DNA of 64,000 nucleotides. Source: Roseovarius litorisediminis. Its GTDB lineage: Bacteria > Pseudomonadota > Alphaproteobacteria > Rhodobacterales > Rhodobacteraceae. The DNA is taken from assembly GCF_900172295.1 (NCBI RefSeq), contig NZ_FWFL01000001.1, positions 645,334-709,333 on the forward strand. Reading direction: 5' to 3'. Both the position numbers and the translations under genes were made by a program. Positions 54,365 through 62,958 of the stretch are shown one piece after another; position 1 is the first letter of the stretch; every line of letters begins with the position of its first letter. A model generated the notes under the pieces. That model was not told the origin of the DNA. It was given only the letters and a program-made list of their open reading frames with translations, and did not search any database.

Positions 54365-55456
54365 ATGAGCCTTGCACCAGATATTGCCGAGATCCTGGCC
54401 CGCGCCCGCGCCGACATCCGTATGGGTGTGCCGGTGGTTCTGGCCAGCGCCGAAGGGGCGGCGTGTATGCTGGCGGCAGAAACACTCGACGCGCAACGCC
54501 TGGCGGATATCCGCGCCCTGGGCGGCCAGCCTGTACTGGTGATTACCGCACGCCGGGCTGAAACGCTAAAGGCGCGCGCCTATGATGGTGATCTGGCCCG
54601 CGTGATCCTGCCGCCCGATGCTACCATGCCCTGGGTTCTGGGGGTGGCCGATCCGGCCGATGATCTGAAAACCCCGATGAAGGGCCCGTTGATCTCGGAA
54701 CGCGACGGGCCTGCCGACCTGCACCGGCTTGCGCTGCAACTGGCGAAATCCGCCCGGCTGTTGCCCGCAGCGATTTTGCTGCCCCTGACGGATGGCGCGG
54801 GATTTGCCTTGAACAATGGTCTGACACTGATCGACACAACGCAGGCCGCGGCGCAATTCAGCGACACCAGCCGGTTGCATCCTGTCGTCAGCGCCCGTCT
54901 GCCGCTTGAGGTATCCGAGGCAGGCCGCCTGCACATCTTCCGCCCCGAAGACGGTGGCGAAGAACATTACGCCATCGAAATTGGCCAGCCCTCGCGTGAT
55001 AAACCGGTGCTGGCGCGATTGCATTCGGCCTGTTTTACCGGCGATCTGATGGGCAGCCTGAAATGCGACTGCGGCCCGCAGTTGCGCGGCGCGTTGGCGC
55101 AGATGGGGGCCGAAGGGGCCGGTGTTCTTCTGTACCTCAATCAGGAAGGGCGCGGCATAGGCCTGGCCAACAAGATGCGCGCCTACAGCCTGCAGGATCA
55201 GGGGTTTGACACGGTCGAGGCCAATCACCGGCTGGGATTCGAGGATGACGAGCGTGATTTCCGCATCGGCGCCCATATTCTGGCGCTAATGGGGTTCAAA
55301 GCGGTACGTCTGCTGACCAACAACCCCGGCAAGATTGCGATGATGCAGCAAAACGGCATCGACGTGGTCGAGCGCGTGCCGCTGAAGGTGGGTGAAAACA
55401 CCCATAACCGCGCCTATCTGGCGACAAAGGCGAAAAAGTCGGGCCACCTGCTCTGA
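54365..55456 (+). CDS. ribA: GTP cyclohydrolase II with degenerate N-terminal RibB-like domain
   Basis: A protein of 363 aa. The C-terminal 200 residues are a full RibA: zinc site 'CFTGDLMGSLKCDCGPQ', then 'LNQEGRGIGLANKMRAYSLQ' and 'RLLTNNPGKIA'. It opens GTP in the first step of riboflavin synthesis. The N-terminal 150 residues recall DHBP synthase but lack its acidic metal-binding motifs, so they are probably structural. The start at 54365 is the first ATG of coding character. Confidence 0.88.
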   Translation: MSLAPDIAEILARARADIRMGVPVVLASAEGAACMLAAETLDAQRLADIRALGGQPVLVITARRAETLKARAYDGDLARVILPPDATMPWVLGVADPADDLKTPMKGPLISERDGPADLHRLALQLAKSARLLPAAILLPLTDGAGFALNNGLTLIDTTQAAAQFSDTSRLHPVVSARLPLEVSEAGRLHIFRPEDGGEEHYAIEIGQPSRDKPVLARLHSACFTGDLMGSLKCDCGPQLRGALAQMGAEGAGVLLYLNQEGRGIGLANKMRAYSLQDQGFDTVEANHRLGFEDDERDFRIGAHILALMGFKAVRLLTNNPGKIAMMQQNGIDVVERVPLKVGENTHNRAYLATKAKKSGHLL

Positions 55457-55459
55457 GTT

Positions 55460-56438
55460 TCAGACCATTTCATTTCTCAGGGTCTGCGCGGCAACCTCTT
55501 CCATCGGGTCTAGCTGCGGCACTCCAAGAATGAAGTCTGCTGCCCGGGCCGCAATCATCACCGTCGGCGCATTCAGATTTGCGCTGGTGATTCGCGGCAG
55601 TACAGACGCATCAACCACACGCAGCCCCTCCAGCCCATGCACCCGCAGCTGCCCGTCGACCACCGCCACCGCATCCTGCCCCATTTTGCAGGTGCACGAC
55701 GGGTGAAACGCTGTTTCCACCCGGGCACGCAGCATTTTTCCAACATCTGCGGCCGTAGAAATTTAGGCCCCGGGGATCATCTCGGCCCCGCGGAATTCAT
55801 TAAAGGCGGGCTGCGCAACCAACTCGCGTGCTTTGGCGCCCCCTTCTACGATCTCGCGCAGATCGTCAGAATCTTGCAGGTAGTTGAAGTGCAACCTTGG
55901 CGCCAGGGCCGGGCTGTCCGCATCAAGCGCAATATGCCCCCGTGACCGGGGGCCCGAATGATCGACATTCAGTGAAACCGCTTGATTGACCTCAATCCTG
56001 CCGCCACGCATCTCAAACCCCAAAGGACCAAAATGGTACTGCAGATTGGGATATGCCACCGGTCAGAATCCCTTCACCCGTGGCCCGCGAAGTTCTGGAA
56101 ACGCCCTTATGAACATAGACAATTCCGGCGGCGCGGCTGCCTTCGATCAGCATCCGCCGGGCCTCGGCCCCAGTGCGTAGCACAAGGTTTTTCCGCGACA
56201 TGGCGGGTTTCAGAAAGGCCACGACCGCGCTGCACCGTCGGCTGGTGCTTTTGGTGGCATCCAGCCGGGCGACGCCATCGCACTTCCGACCATTCAGATC
56301 ATCCGACACGACTTGCCCTGCCTGCGCACCGGCCTGCAGAAAGGCGTCATAAAGCGGGTTGGGGTAGGCCCCGCGCGCCACCTTCAAAGGGCCATTGCCA
56401 CCGCGCCGACGATGATAAAATCGAATTCGCACCGGCTA
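55460..56438 (-). pseudogene. Decayed GMC (choline-dehydrogenase-like) oxidoreductase
   Basis: Reading the minus strand, the FAD-binding start 'EFDFIIVGA' (near 56425) jumps straight to 'GGNGPLKVARGAYPNPLYDA', so much of the N-terminal half is gone. 'KPAMSRKNLVLRTGAEARR' follows, then a second break before 'PNLQYHFGPLGFEM'. An in-frame TAA at 55763-55765 cuts the end, after which '[15 protein letters not shown]' (active-site region) and '[19 protein letters not shown]' continue in frame. An intact enzyme would be about 530 aa. Two internal deletions and a stop make it a clear pseudogene. Confidence 0.85.
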
Positions 56439-56562
56439 TTGCCTGCCTACCAATTGACCCCTTACGGGCTTGATTTATACTATTCGCACGATGGCGCTTC
56501 TGGCGGGCTTTGCCTGACAGGTGGTGCTGGCACTGCGCCCCTTCGGTGTTCTTTAGTTCTGA

Positions 56563-56802
56563 TCAGTCTTGATCAGTGGCTTCGGGATCAGCTTGCCCGA
56601 CGCCTTTGAACACAAATTTAAACGGCAACACCCACAAAACCCCCAACCCGACAAAAACCAACAACTCCACCAGAAACGGCAGTTTTTCAAAACTGGCCCT
56701 GAGCCAATCCGTAAGAGTGACCGCGACCACAACATAGACCGGCAGTCCGATCAGCAGAATCACCAGCGACCAGCGACGTCGGGCTTTGTAACTCAGTGCC
56801 AC
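56563..56802 (-). CDS. DUF2842 small membrane protein
   Basis: A protein of 79 aa with two transmembrane segments ('WSLVILLIGLPVYVVVAVTL' and 'FLVELLVFVGLGVLWVLPF') followed by 'KFVFKGVG', the DUF2842 pattern found in alphaproteobacteria. Function unknown. It starts 3 bp after the purA stop and is probably translated with it. Confidence 0.85.
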   Translation of the reverse strand: MALSYKARRRWSLVILLIGLPVYVVVAVTLTDWLRASFEKLPFLVELLVFVGLGVLWVLPFKFVFKGVGQADPEATDQD

Positions 56803-56805
56803 GGA

Positions 56806-58101
56806 TCAATCCGCAAACGGGTCGGTGACAAGGATCGTATCCTCGCGCTCGGGCGAGGTCGACACCATGGCCACCGGGCAATCAATCAGCTCTTCCACGC
56901 GGCGCACATATTTGATCGCGTTGGCAGGCAAATCTGCCCAACTGCGCGCGCCCTCGGTCGATTCCGACCACCCCGGCAGTTCTTCATAAACCGGTGTGCA
57001 ACGCGCCTGTTGATCGGCCGCTGTCGGCAGATAGTCCAGGCGCTTGCCGTCCAGATCGTAGCCGACACAGACCTTCAGCACCTCGAATCCGTCCAGCACA
57101 TCCAGCTTGGTCAAAGCAATGCCATTGACACCACTGGTGGCGCAGGTCTGACGTAACAGGCAGGCATCGAACCAGCCGCAGCGGCGCTTGCGCCCGGTGA
57201 CGGTGCCGAATTCGCGGCCACGCGTGCCCAGGCGGTTGCCATCCTCGTCATCCAGCTCGGTCGGGAACGGGCCTTCGCCGACGCGGGTGGTATAGGCCTT
57301 GACGATGCCCAGCACAAAATCGATTGCGCCGGGGCCAAGGCCGCTGCCAGTCGCCGCCTGCCCGGCAATGACATTCGACGATGTCACAAAGGGATAGGTG
57401 CCAAAATCAATGTCCAGCAGCGCCCCCTGCGCACCCTCGAACAAAATCCGTTTCCCTGCTTTGCGCTTTTCGTTCAGTACCTTCCACACAGGGGCGGCGT
57501 ATTGCAGGATCTGGGGCGCTATCTCGCGCAGTTGTGCCAGCAGCGCATCGCGGTTCACCGGCTCGATTCCCAGTCCCTTGCGCAGCGGGTCATGATGCTG
57601 CAACGCGCGGTCAACCCGGGCCTCAAGCGTGGCGTCATCCGCCAGATCCGCCACCCGAACCGAGCGGCGGCCCACCTTATCTTCATACGCCGGGCCAATA
57701 CCGCGGCCTGTGGTGCCGATCTTGGTGCCTTTGCTGGCTGCCTCTTCGCGGGCACGGTCCAATTCACCATGAATGGGCAGGATCAGCGGCGTATTTTCGG
57801 CGATCATCAGCGTCTCGGGCGAGATGTCGACCCCCTGCTCGCGGATCGACGCGATCTCGGTCACCAGATGCCAGGGGTCCAGCACCACGCCGTTGCCAAT
57901 CACGCTCAGCTTGCCGCCGCGCACCACACCCGAAGGCAGCGCGTTCAGTTTGTAAACCTTGCCGTCAATCACCAGCGTATGGCCCGCGTTGTGGCCGCCC
58001 TGAAACCGCGCGATCACATCGGCGCGTTCCGACAGCCAGTCAACGATCTTGCCTTTTCCCTCGTCACCCCACTGGGCGCCTACGACGACGACATTTGCCA
58101 T
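56806..58101 (-). CDS. purA: Adenylosuccinate synthetase
   Basis: A protein of 431 aa. The N-terminal '[18 protein letters not shown]' (catalytic Asp) and '[13 protein letters not shown]' (catalytic His), '[14 protein letters not shown]', and the GTP-specificity '[10 protein letters not shown]' are all present. It makes adenylosuccinate from IMP and aspartate in AMP synthesis. Standard length; followed by the DUF2842 gene. Confidence 0.96.
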   Translation of the reverse strand: MANVVVVGAQWGDEGKGKIVDWLSERADVIARFQGGHNAGHTLVIDGKVYKLNALPSGVVRGGKLSVIGNGVVLDPWHLVTEIASIREQGVDISPETLMIAENTPLILPIHGELDRAREEAASKGTKIGTTGRGIGPAYEDKVGRRSVRVADLADDATLEARVDRALQHHDPLRKGLGIEPVNRDALLAQLREIAPQILQYAAPVWKVLNEKRKAGKRILFEGAQGALLDIDFGTYPFVTSSNVIAGQAATGSGLGPGAIDFVLGIVKAYTTRVGEGPFPTELDDEDGNRLGTRGREFGTVTGRKRRCGWFDACLLRQTCATSGVNGIALTKLDVLDGFEVLKVCVGYDLDGKRLDYLPTAADQQARCTPVYEELPGWSESTEGARSWADLPANAIKYVRRVEELIDCPVAMVSTSPEREDTILVTDPFAD

Positions 58102-58246
58102 GCTGGTCCTCTTGATTATCCAGATAAAACCCGCGCCCGTATACCTATCTGTGCGAGGCTGGGAAACCTCTAAATCGCCGCAGGCTCTGGACAGTACCTG
58201 CTACTTGGGCAATCCATACGGACACAAGCGGTCACGGAGAGGTGTC

Positions 58247-58642
58247 ATGGGATTCGTATTGCGCTGGCTGGTGGCCTTTGGATTGCTGTCGGCGACATTC
58301 AATCCAACCGAGTTGAACTATACCCGCTGGGCGCAAAACAATTTCAGCGATCAGATGCCGCTGGCTGTGCTGCTGGGGCTTTTGCTGCTGGTCGGCTACA
58401 TCATCTACCTGCGCGCGACGCTACGCTCGATCGGTGGCTTTGGCATGGGGCTGATACTGGCAATTGTCGCGGCTGTGCTGTGGGTGCTCTACGATTACGG
58501 CATCCTGAGCCTTGAGAATCGTTCTCTCAATGTCTGGCTGGGCCTTCTGGCGCTCTCGTCTGTTCTAGGCATCGGCCTCAGCTGGAGCCACGTACGCCGC
58601 AAAATTTCCGGTCAGGCGGATATGGATGACGTGGATGAATAA
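58247..58642 (+). CDS. DUF6524-type small membrane protein
   Basis: A protein of 131 aa with four membrane segments. The start 'MGFVLRWLVAFGLLSATFNP' followed by 'NYTRWA' fits the DUF6524 family. The C-terminus is acidic (DMDDVDE). GGAGAGG precedes the ATG. It is divergent from purA and is the last core gene before the accessory region on the right. Confidence 0.75.
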   Translation: MGFVLRWLVAFGLLSATFNPTELNYTRWAQNNFSDQMPLAVLLGLLLLVGYIIYLRATLRSIGGFGMGLILAIVAAVLWVLYDYGILSLENRSLNVWLGLLALSSVLGIGLSWSHVRRKISGQADMDDVDE

Positions 58643-58742
58643 ATGCTGATTAACCTGGGGTTAAATACCTGGCTGGCTGTTCCTGAAGAGATTTAGTTCA
58701 AAAACCTATCGCAACGGCCTCACGGGATAGCCACTTCACTAG

Positions 58743-59107
58743 CGTTGGCATTCAAGCTTGGCGATCCGGGCATTGAAGATGGCGATTGGGTTCAGGTCGC
58801 CTCCCAAAGTCTGAATCCATCACACCGGTCGTGGCAGCCAATACTGTTCTATTGATTATCAGAAGATCCTGCCTCAGCACGGGTTCAAGGCATCCATGAC
58901 CGGCAAGGGCAATTGCTATGATGATGCGGCTGTCGAGATCTTCTTCAAGACCATAAAAGTTGAGTTGATCTGGCGATGGTCATGGGAAACACGACGGAAG
59001 GCTGAGATGGCAATCTCGAATACATCAATGGCTTTTACAATCCGAGGCGACGTCATTCAGCCCTGGGCCGGAAAAGTCCTGCCGCTTTCGAACGAAAGGT
59101 GGCTTAA
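58743..59107 (+). pseudogene. IS3-family transposase remnant (C-terminal part of OrfB)
   Basis: Frame by frame the sequence reads 'SLAIRALKMAIGF', an in-frame TGA (58812-58814), 'IHHTGRGSQYCSIDYQKIL', 'MTGKGNCYDDAAVEIFFKTI' (the DDE Glu region), then after a one-base loss near 59016 'EYINGFYNPRRRHSALGRKS' and 'AFERKVA' to TAA. This is the integrase core end of an IS3-family (IS2/IS51-like) OrfB. The N-terminal half and OrfA are missing. It ends about 10 bp before the IS6 fragment. Confidence 0.85.
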
Positions 59108-59114
59108 ACGAGCA

Positions 59115-59378
59115 CTTGGGGCGGCACAAAAACGGGACAGATCCAAACCTGTTCGATTTCATCCCCGCTACCCGGTATTTTCGGCTCCCGGATGCGAACA
59201 TCTGGCTGAACCGACGCCTCCAATATCTCACAGCGTCACAGCTGACTTCGATGCCGCGTTTATGCAACAAATTCTCGACATTGCGAAGTGATAGTTGAAA
59301 CCGGACGTACAACATCACAGCCACGCGAATGATCCCGGGGCGGGTTTTGAAACGCCTAAAAAAGGAGCATTTTGTCAT
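59115..59378 (-). pseudogene. IS6-family transposase remnant (N-terminal part)
   Basis: The minus strand reads 'FKTRPGIIRVAVMLYVRFQL', 'SLRNVENLLHKRGIEVSCDA' and 'VRYWRRRFSQMFA', the N-terminal region of IS6/IS26-family transposases. It ends near 59115 without the DDE catalytic domain, abutting the IS3 remnant. One element probably inserted into or deleted against the other. Confidence 0.8.
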
Positions 59379-59532
59379 TATAGCAAGGTTACGAAGCCAC
59401 CCTGCCCGCCTCAATGCCGTTTTCTCGGACAAGACCGACTAATTCTTGTACACTGGCTTAGTGCAATGGAGAATTCTGCGACTCCAGAACACTTGCACAG
59501 CCGATGGTCGGCACAACTATGAGAGATTTGAG

Positions 59533-60951
59533 ATGACGACCAAGAAAAATGCCGTGTTTACCACTGGCAGCATCATGCGTCACGTGTCGGTGTCATCTTT
59601 CACGGCTAGCATCGGCCTGATGGCGATCTATGCGGTCGATCTGATCGACCTGATATTCATTTCGATGCTCGGGTACGAGGAGATGGCCGCCGCTGCTGGC
59701 TATGCCAGCGCCCTTATGTTCTTTACCAGCGCTATCAATATCGGCCTATCGGTAGCTGCAGGTGTCTTGGTATCACGGTCAATCGGTGAGGACGACGAGC
59801 AAGAGGCCCGTGAATATGCCACAAGCACGGCGATGTTTGTTGTGTTTACCGGGCTCGCTATACCATTTGTTTTATTGTTGAATATTCAATTTTTTGTAGG
59901 ACTTCTCGGGGCTACGGGTGAGGTGGCCGAACTGGCCGCAACCTATCTTTGGATAGTCATCCCATTTACGTGGGTATCGGGACTGTCCATGGTCGCGGTA
60001 ACGGCGCTACGTTGTTATGGTGAGAACAGGCTAGCGATGTACCCATCGCTTTTGGGGGCGGTGACCAACGCCGTACTTGACCCTATCTTGATCTTCGGTT
60101 TGGACATGGGCCTGCAGGGTGCTGCCTGGGCAACGGTTGCAGCAAGGTTCGTTACGCTCGGCTTTGCATTTTATCCGGCGTTGCGCCGGCACAAGGCTTT
60201 TGTTTACCCACGAGCAAGGTTGCTCTGGCGAGATTTTCAGACGGTTTCACACTTCGCCGTTAGGGCTGTATTAGCTACCGTGGCCACGCCAATCGGCACT
60301 GCGATCGTTACCCGTGAAATGTCGAAATTTGGCCCTGAGGCAGTCGCCGGCATGGCGGTGATCGGAAGGATGACCCCGGTTGCATTCTCAGTAATTTGGG
60401 CACTCTCGGGCACCATCGGGCCGATCATCGGCCAGAATTTTGGCGCAGGCAATATGGATAGGGTCAAAAGAGCTTATGTCGACGCTCTTAAGTTTGTTGC
60501 GATCTATGTGATGTCCATCACCATGTTATTGCTGGTTTTCCGTGGCCAGATCGCCGAGTTGTTCGGTGCCGAGAACTTAACGAAATCACTGATTTTCCTC
60601 TACTGTTTTCCGGTGGCACTTTCATCGTTCTTCAGTGGCGCAATATTCGTCGCCAGCGCCTCGTTTAATACGCTGGGCCGCCCATCTTATTCGACGTGGT
60701 TGGGCTGGGGGCAGAACACGCTAGGCACTTGGCCCTTTGTGGTCACTGGCGGTATGTTGCTGGGTGCGCATGGGGTTCTGATCGGACAGGCACTTGGAAG
60801 CGTCGTCTTTGCATCAATCGCGATTTGGATGGGCTGGCGGTTGATCAAAAACCCACCGCAGGACAACCTATGGCATCGCCATCATCACCCCCTGTTTGGC
60901 CACGGCAGCCTTATCGCGTATACTCTAAACAAGCACGCGGGGGGCAAATGA
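59533..60951 (+). CDS. MATE-family efflux transporter (second copy)
   Basis: A protein of 472 aa with twelve membrane segments, MatE halves beginning near 'SFTASIGLMAIYAVDLIDLI' and 'HFAVRAVLATVATPIGTAIV'. It is distant from the MATE protein at 40.7 kb. The base composition looks less G+C-rich than that of the core genes, with more TTT, ATA and TTG codons, and it sits directly behind transposase remnants, so it was probably acquired. ATG 59533 follows GAGAG; the longer frame upstream crosses non-coding DNA. Substrate unknown. Confidence 0.85.
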   Translation: MTTKKNAVFTTGSIMRHVSVSSFTASIGLMAIYAVDLIDLIFISMLGYEEMAAAAGYASALMFFTSAINIGLSVAAGVLVSRSIGEDDEQEAREYATSTAMFVVFTGLAIPFVLLLNIQFFVGLLGATGEVAELAATYLWIVIPFTWVSGLSMVAVTALRCYGENRLAMYPSLLGAVTNAVLDPILIFGLDMGLQGAAWATVAARFVTLGFAFYPALRRHKAFVYPRARLLWRDFQTVSHFAVRAVLATVATPIGTAIVTREMSKFGPEAVAGMAVIGRMTPVAFSVIWALSGTIGPIIGQNFGAGNMDRVKRAYVDALKFVAIYVMSITMLLLVFRGQIAELFGAENLTKSLIFLYCFPVALSSFFSGAIFVASASFNTLGRPSYSTWLGWGQNTLGTWPFVVTGGMLLGAHGVLIGQALGSVVFASIAIWMGWRLIKNPPQDNLWHRHHHPLFGHGSLIAYTLNKHAGGK

Positions 60952-61255
60952 TCCTCACCAAGAGGCAAAAACCCTGTCGCCAAATCTCCCCCTTGTTGCG
61001 CTCGTTTGGCGCAGGGGCCGAACAGGATATGCTATTCAAAGAACGCCTATTTCTTTTCTGACACTAGGTCTCGTGCCAAGCTGGTCTCTAAAGCAGGTAA
61101 AAGCTTGCAGCATGCCTGCTCACCGATGTGAAACTCTTTTGTTAACTCGTCCTCGACCTGTATAGTCCCTAACGGAAGCGGCAACAGCACTGCAGTGCCT
61201 TACCCACTTCATGAATTGGATCCTGGCTCGATGGGCTCATTAGGAAAATAAGCCA
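60952..61255. other. Non-coding gap in the accessory region
   Basis: These 304 bp lie between the MATE gene and the cyclic-nucleotide-binding-domain gene. I see no ORF with family resemblance and no strong hairpin. It presumably holds the promoter of the next gene. Confidence 0.4.
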
Positions 61256-61888
61256 ATGGAACTAATCACTGCGCACTACATCATTGAGGCCGTTGGCTGG
61301 CTCGCTGTCCTGTTGAAAGTGGCCACTCTCTCAATGCATTCAATGATCCGGCTTCGGATGCTCGCAATGGTGTCGTCTGTCTGCTTCATCATCTATAGTG
61401 GCGTGCTTCAGATCTGGCCGCTTCTGGCGATTGAAATCACCTTGCTATCCATAAACGCCTTTCACCTCTACCAATTCATCGCACTGCGCAGATTGGTGAC
61501 AGATTTGACCGACGACTCGAAACCTGATTTCTCCGCCGCTATGACCTACGGCCAAAAAAGTGTCATCAAGGCGGGCGATGTCATTTTCAAAAAGGGCGAT
61601 CCGGTGGACAGCCTTTATTACTTGGCTGAGGGTCGCGTTGAAGTCGAGGATCAGCATGTATATGTGGACGCGGGGAAGATTTTCGGCGAGATGGCTTTCT
61701 TTAACAGCAATGCCGCGCGGTCAGCGACGGTTCGTTGCCTGGAGGATGCGATTGTCTATGAACTCAACGAGAAACGCTTTACGCGATTGCAATATGAAGA
61801 CCCCGAATTCGCCATGGCCGTGATGCGCTTGGTCACCAGGCGGCTCGTGGCGAACGCCGCGCACCCGCAGGAGGCTCACTCCGAGTAA
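61256..61888 (+). CDS. Membrane protein with cyclic-nucleotide-binding domain
   Basis: A protein of 210 aa. Residues about 8-80 form three membrane segments ('IIEAVGWLAVLLKVATL', 'MLAMVSSVCFIIYSGVL', 'PLLAIEITLLSINAFHLYQF'), similar to YgjV-type (bacterial inner-membrane) proteins. Residues about 95-205 form a Crp-like cNMP-binding domain with 'GDVIFKKGDPVDSLYYLAEG' and the phosphate cassette 'IFGEMAFFNSNAARSATVRC', retaining the Glu and Arg that contact the cyclic nucleotide. There is no DNA-binding domain. It could be a membrane sensor of cAMP or cGMP. It stands alone in the accessory region. Confidence 0.75.
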   Translation: MELITAHYIIEAVGWLAVLLKVATLSMHSMIRLRMLAMVSSVCFIIYSGVLQIWPLLAIEITLLSINAFHLYQFIALRRLVTDLTDDSKPDFSAAMTYGQKSVIKAGDVIFKKGDPVDSLYYLAEGRVEVEDQHVYVDAGKIFGEMAFFNSNAARSATVRCLEDAIVYELNEKRFTRLQYEDPEFAMAVMRLVTRRLVANAAHPQEAHSE

Positions 61889-62099
61889 TGCCGAGTGGAG
61901 AGCCCTTACCCAGGCAAGACGTTTGCGCTTTGCAATAGAGCCATGAGAGAGGCAGGGCTGACATCCCTGTCCATGACGCGATGCCCTGTCACGCCGCATG
62001 CCTGGCTGCCGATCCGAAAATATCGTACGGAATGGCGATTTCCCAATACAAATCAATGCTGCGAAACCTCCCGGTTCGTTTCAAGTGGCACCTTCTGCA
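61889..62099. other. Gap between the cNMP-domain gene and the HD pseudogene
   Basis: About 210 bp. The distal end of the HD-hydrolase pseudogene fades out here on the minus strand. Nothing else is recognisable. Confidence 0.35.
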
Positions 62100-62851
62100 A
62101 GAGAGTCATCCGACGGGCCGGAGAATGGCCCGAGATAGCTGGTACGGTGATGACCTTGGAAGACGTGGCAATAGAGGTGCGCCACCCAGTGTTTGCCATC
62201 CATTGTCTGCTCCAAATGCCGAAACGCCGGTCAGATGAGCGGTTGTACCTCCCGCCAAAAGAAATTCAGAAACGGTTACATCAGTCCCATGGATGAATTG
62301 TATCCAGGCTTTTCCGCAAAAACTGTTTCCACGAACTAGTGATAAAGCCCGCAGCGATTGCGGTGGACGAAAGGATCGGCAATCTGGCCCATACGGTCCT
62401 CGGCCTGCACCAAAGCGGGTTCACTTTCGGTGCACGCCTAAAACGGATCATCCGGCGTGGGAAAGCAGGTGTATTCAATGGCCTGGGCAATCCGCTCTTA
62501 GTCAATCAGGTCGGAATTCAAAAAGCGGTGACGGGCATAAATCTTGCCGCGGTAAATGTGGTGCGAGGCGAGAAAGGCATCGGGCGCACCGCGAAGCGGG
62601 CAAATCCGGTCGGCTGCCTCGTTGATCACACCGTCATTGTCGGTATCGCCAACGCGGAAGCCACGGGACAAACCGATGTCATGGACCAAAAGCGCCACGA
62701 TGTAACGCAACCAATCCTCCGGTTGCATGGCGCGGGTAACAAGTTGTTCGCGGATGGTTTTCTGACCACCCAGCGTGCTCATCATCCTATGTTCAGCATT
62801 TGCTAAAGTGCGCCGGAATTGCTCAGACGCACCAATAGCATGCGCGTGCTA
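62100..62851 (-). pseudogene. HD-domain phosphohydrolase pseudogene with in-frame stops
   Basis: One minus-strand frame carries a continuous homologue: 'MMSTLGGQKTIREQLVTRAM', 'YIVALLVHDIGLSRGF' (HD metal motif), 'ICPLRGAPDAFLASHHIYRG', 'ERIAQAIEYTCFPTPDDPF', 'ALVQAEDRMGQIADPF', 'FFWREVQPLI', 'DGKHWVAHLYCHVFQ'. It is interrupted by TAG 62849-62851, TAA 62498-62500, TAG 62438-62440, TAG 62336-62338, TAA 62276-62278 and TGA 62231-62233, with no frameshift up to the point where similarity fades. Such proteins are predicted metal-dependent phosphohydrolases. The gene is dead. Confidence 0.8.
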
Positions 62852-62958
62852 CCACTCAAAAAAAGTGGCGTGCTCAGATTTCCGCCCCGAAAAAATATTG
62901 CCGGTAAGTCTTGGCAAGGTGATCTCCGCAACTCTCGCTGAAATGACGCTCGTCCACG

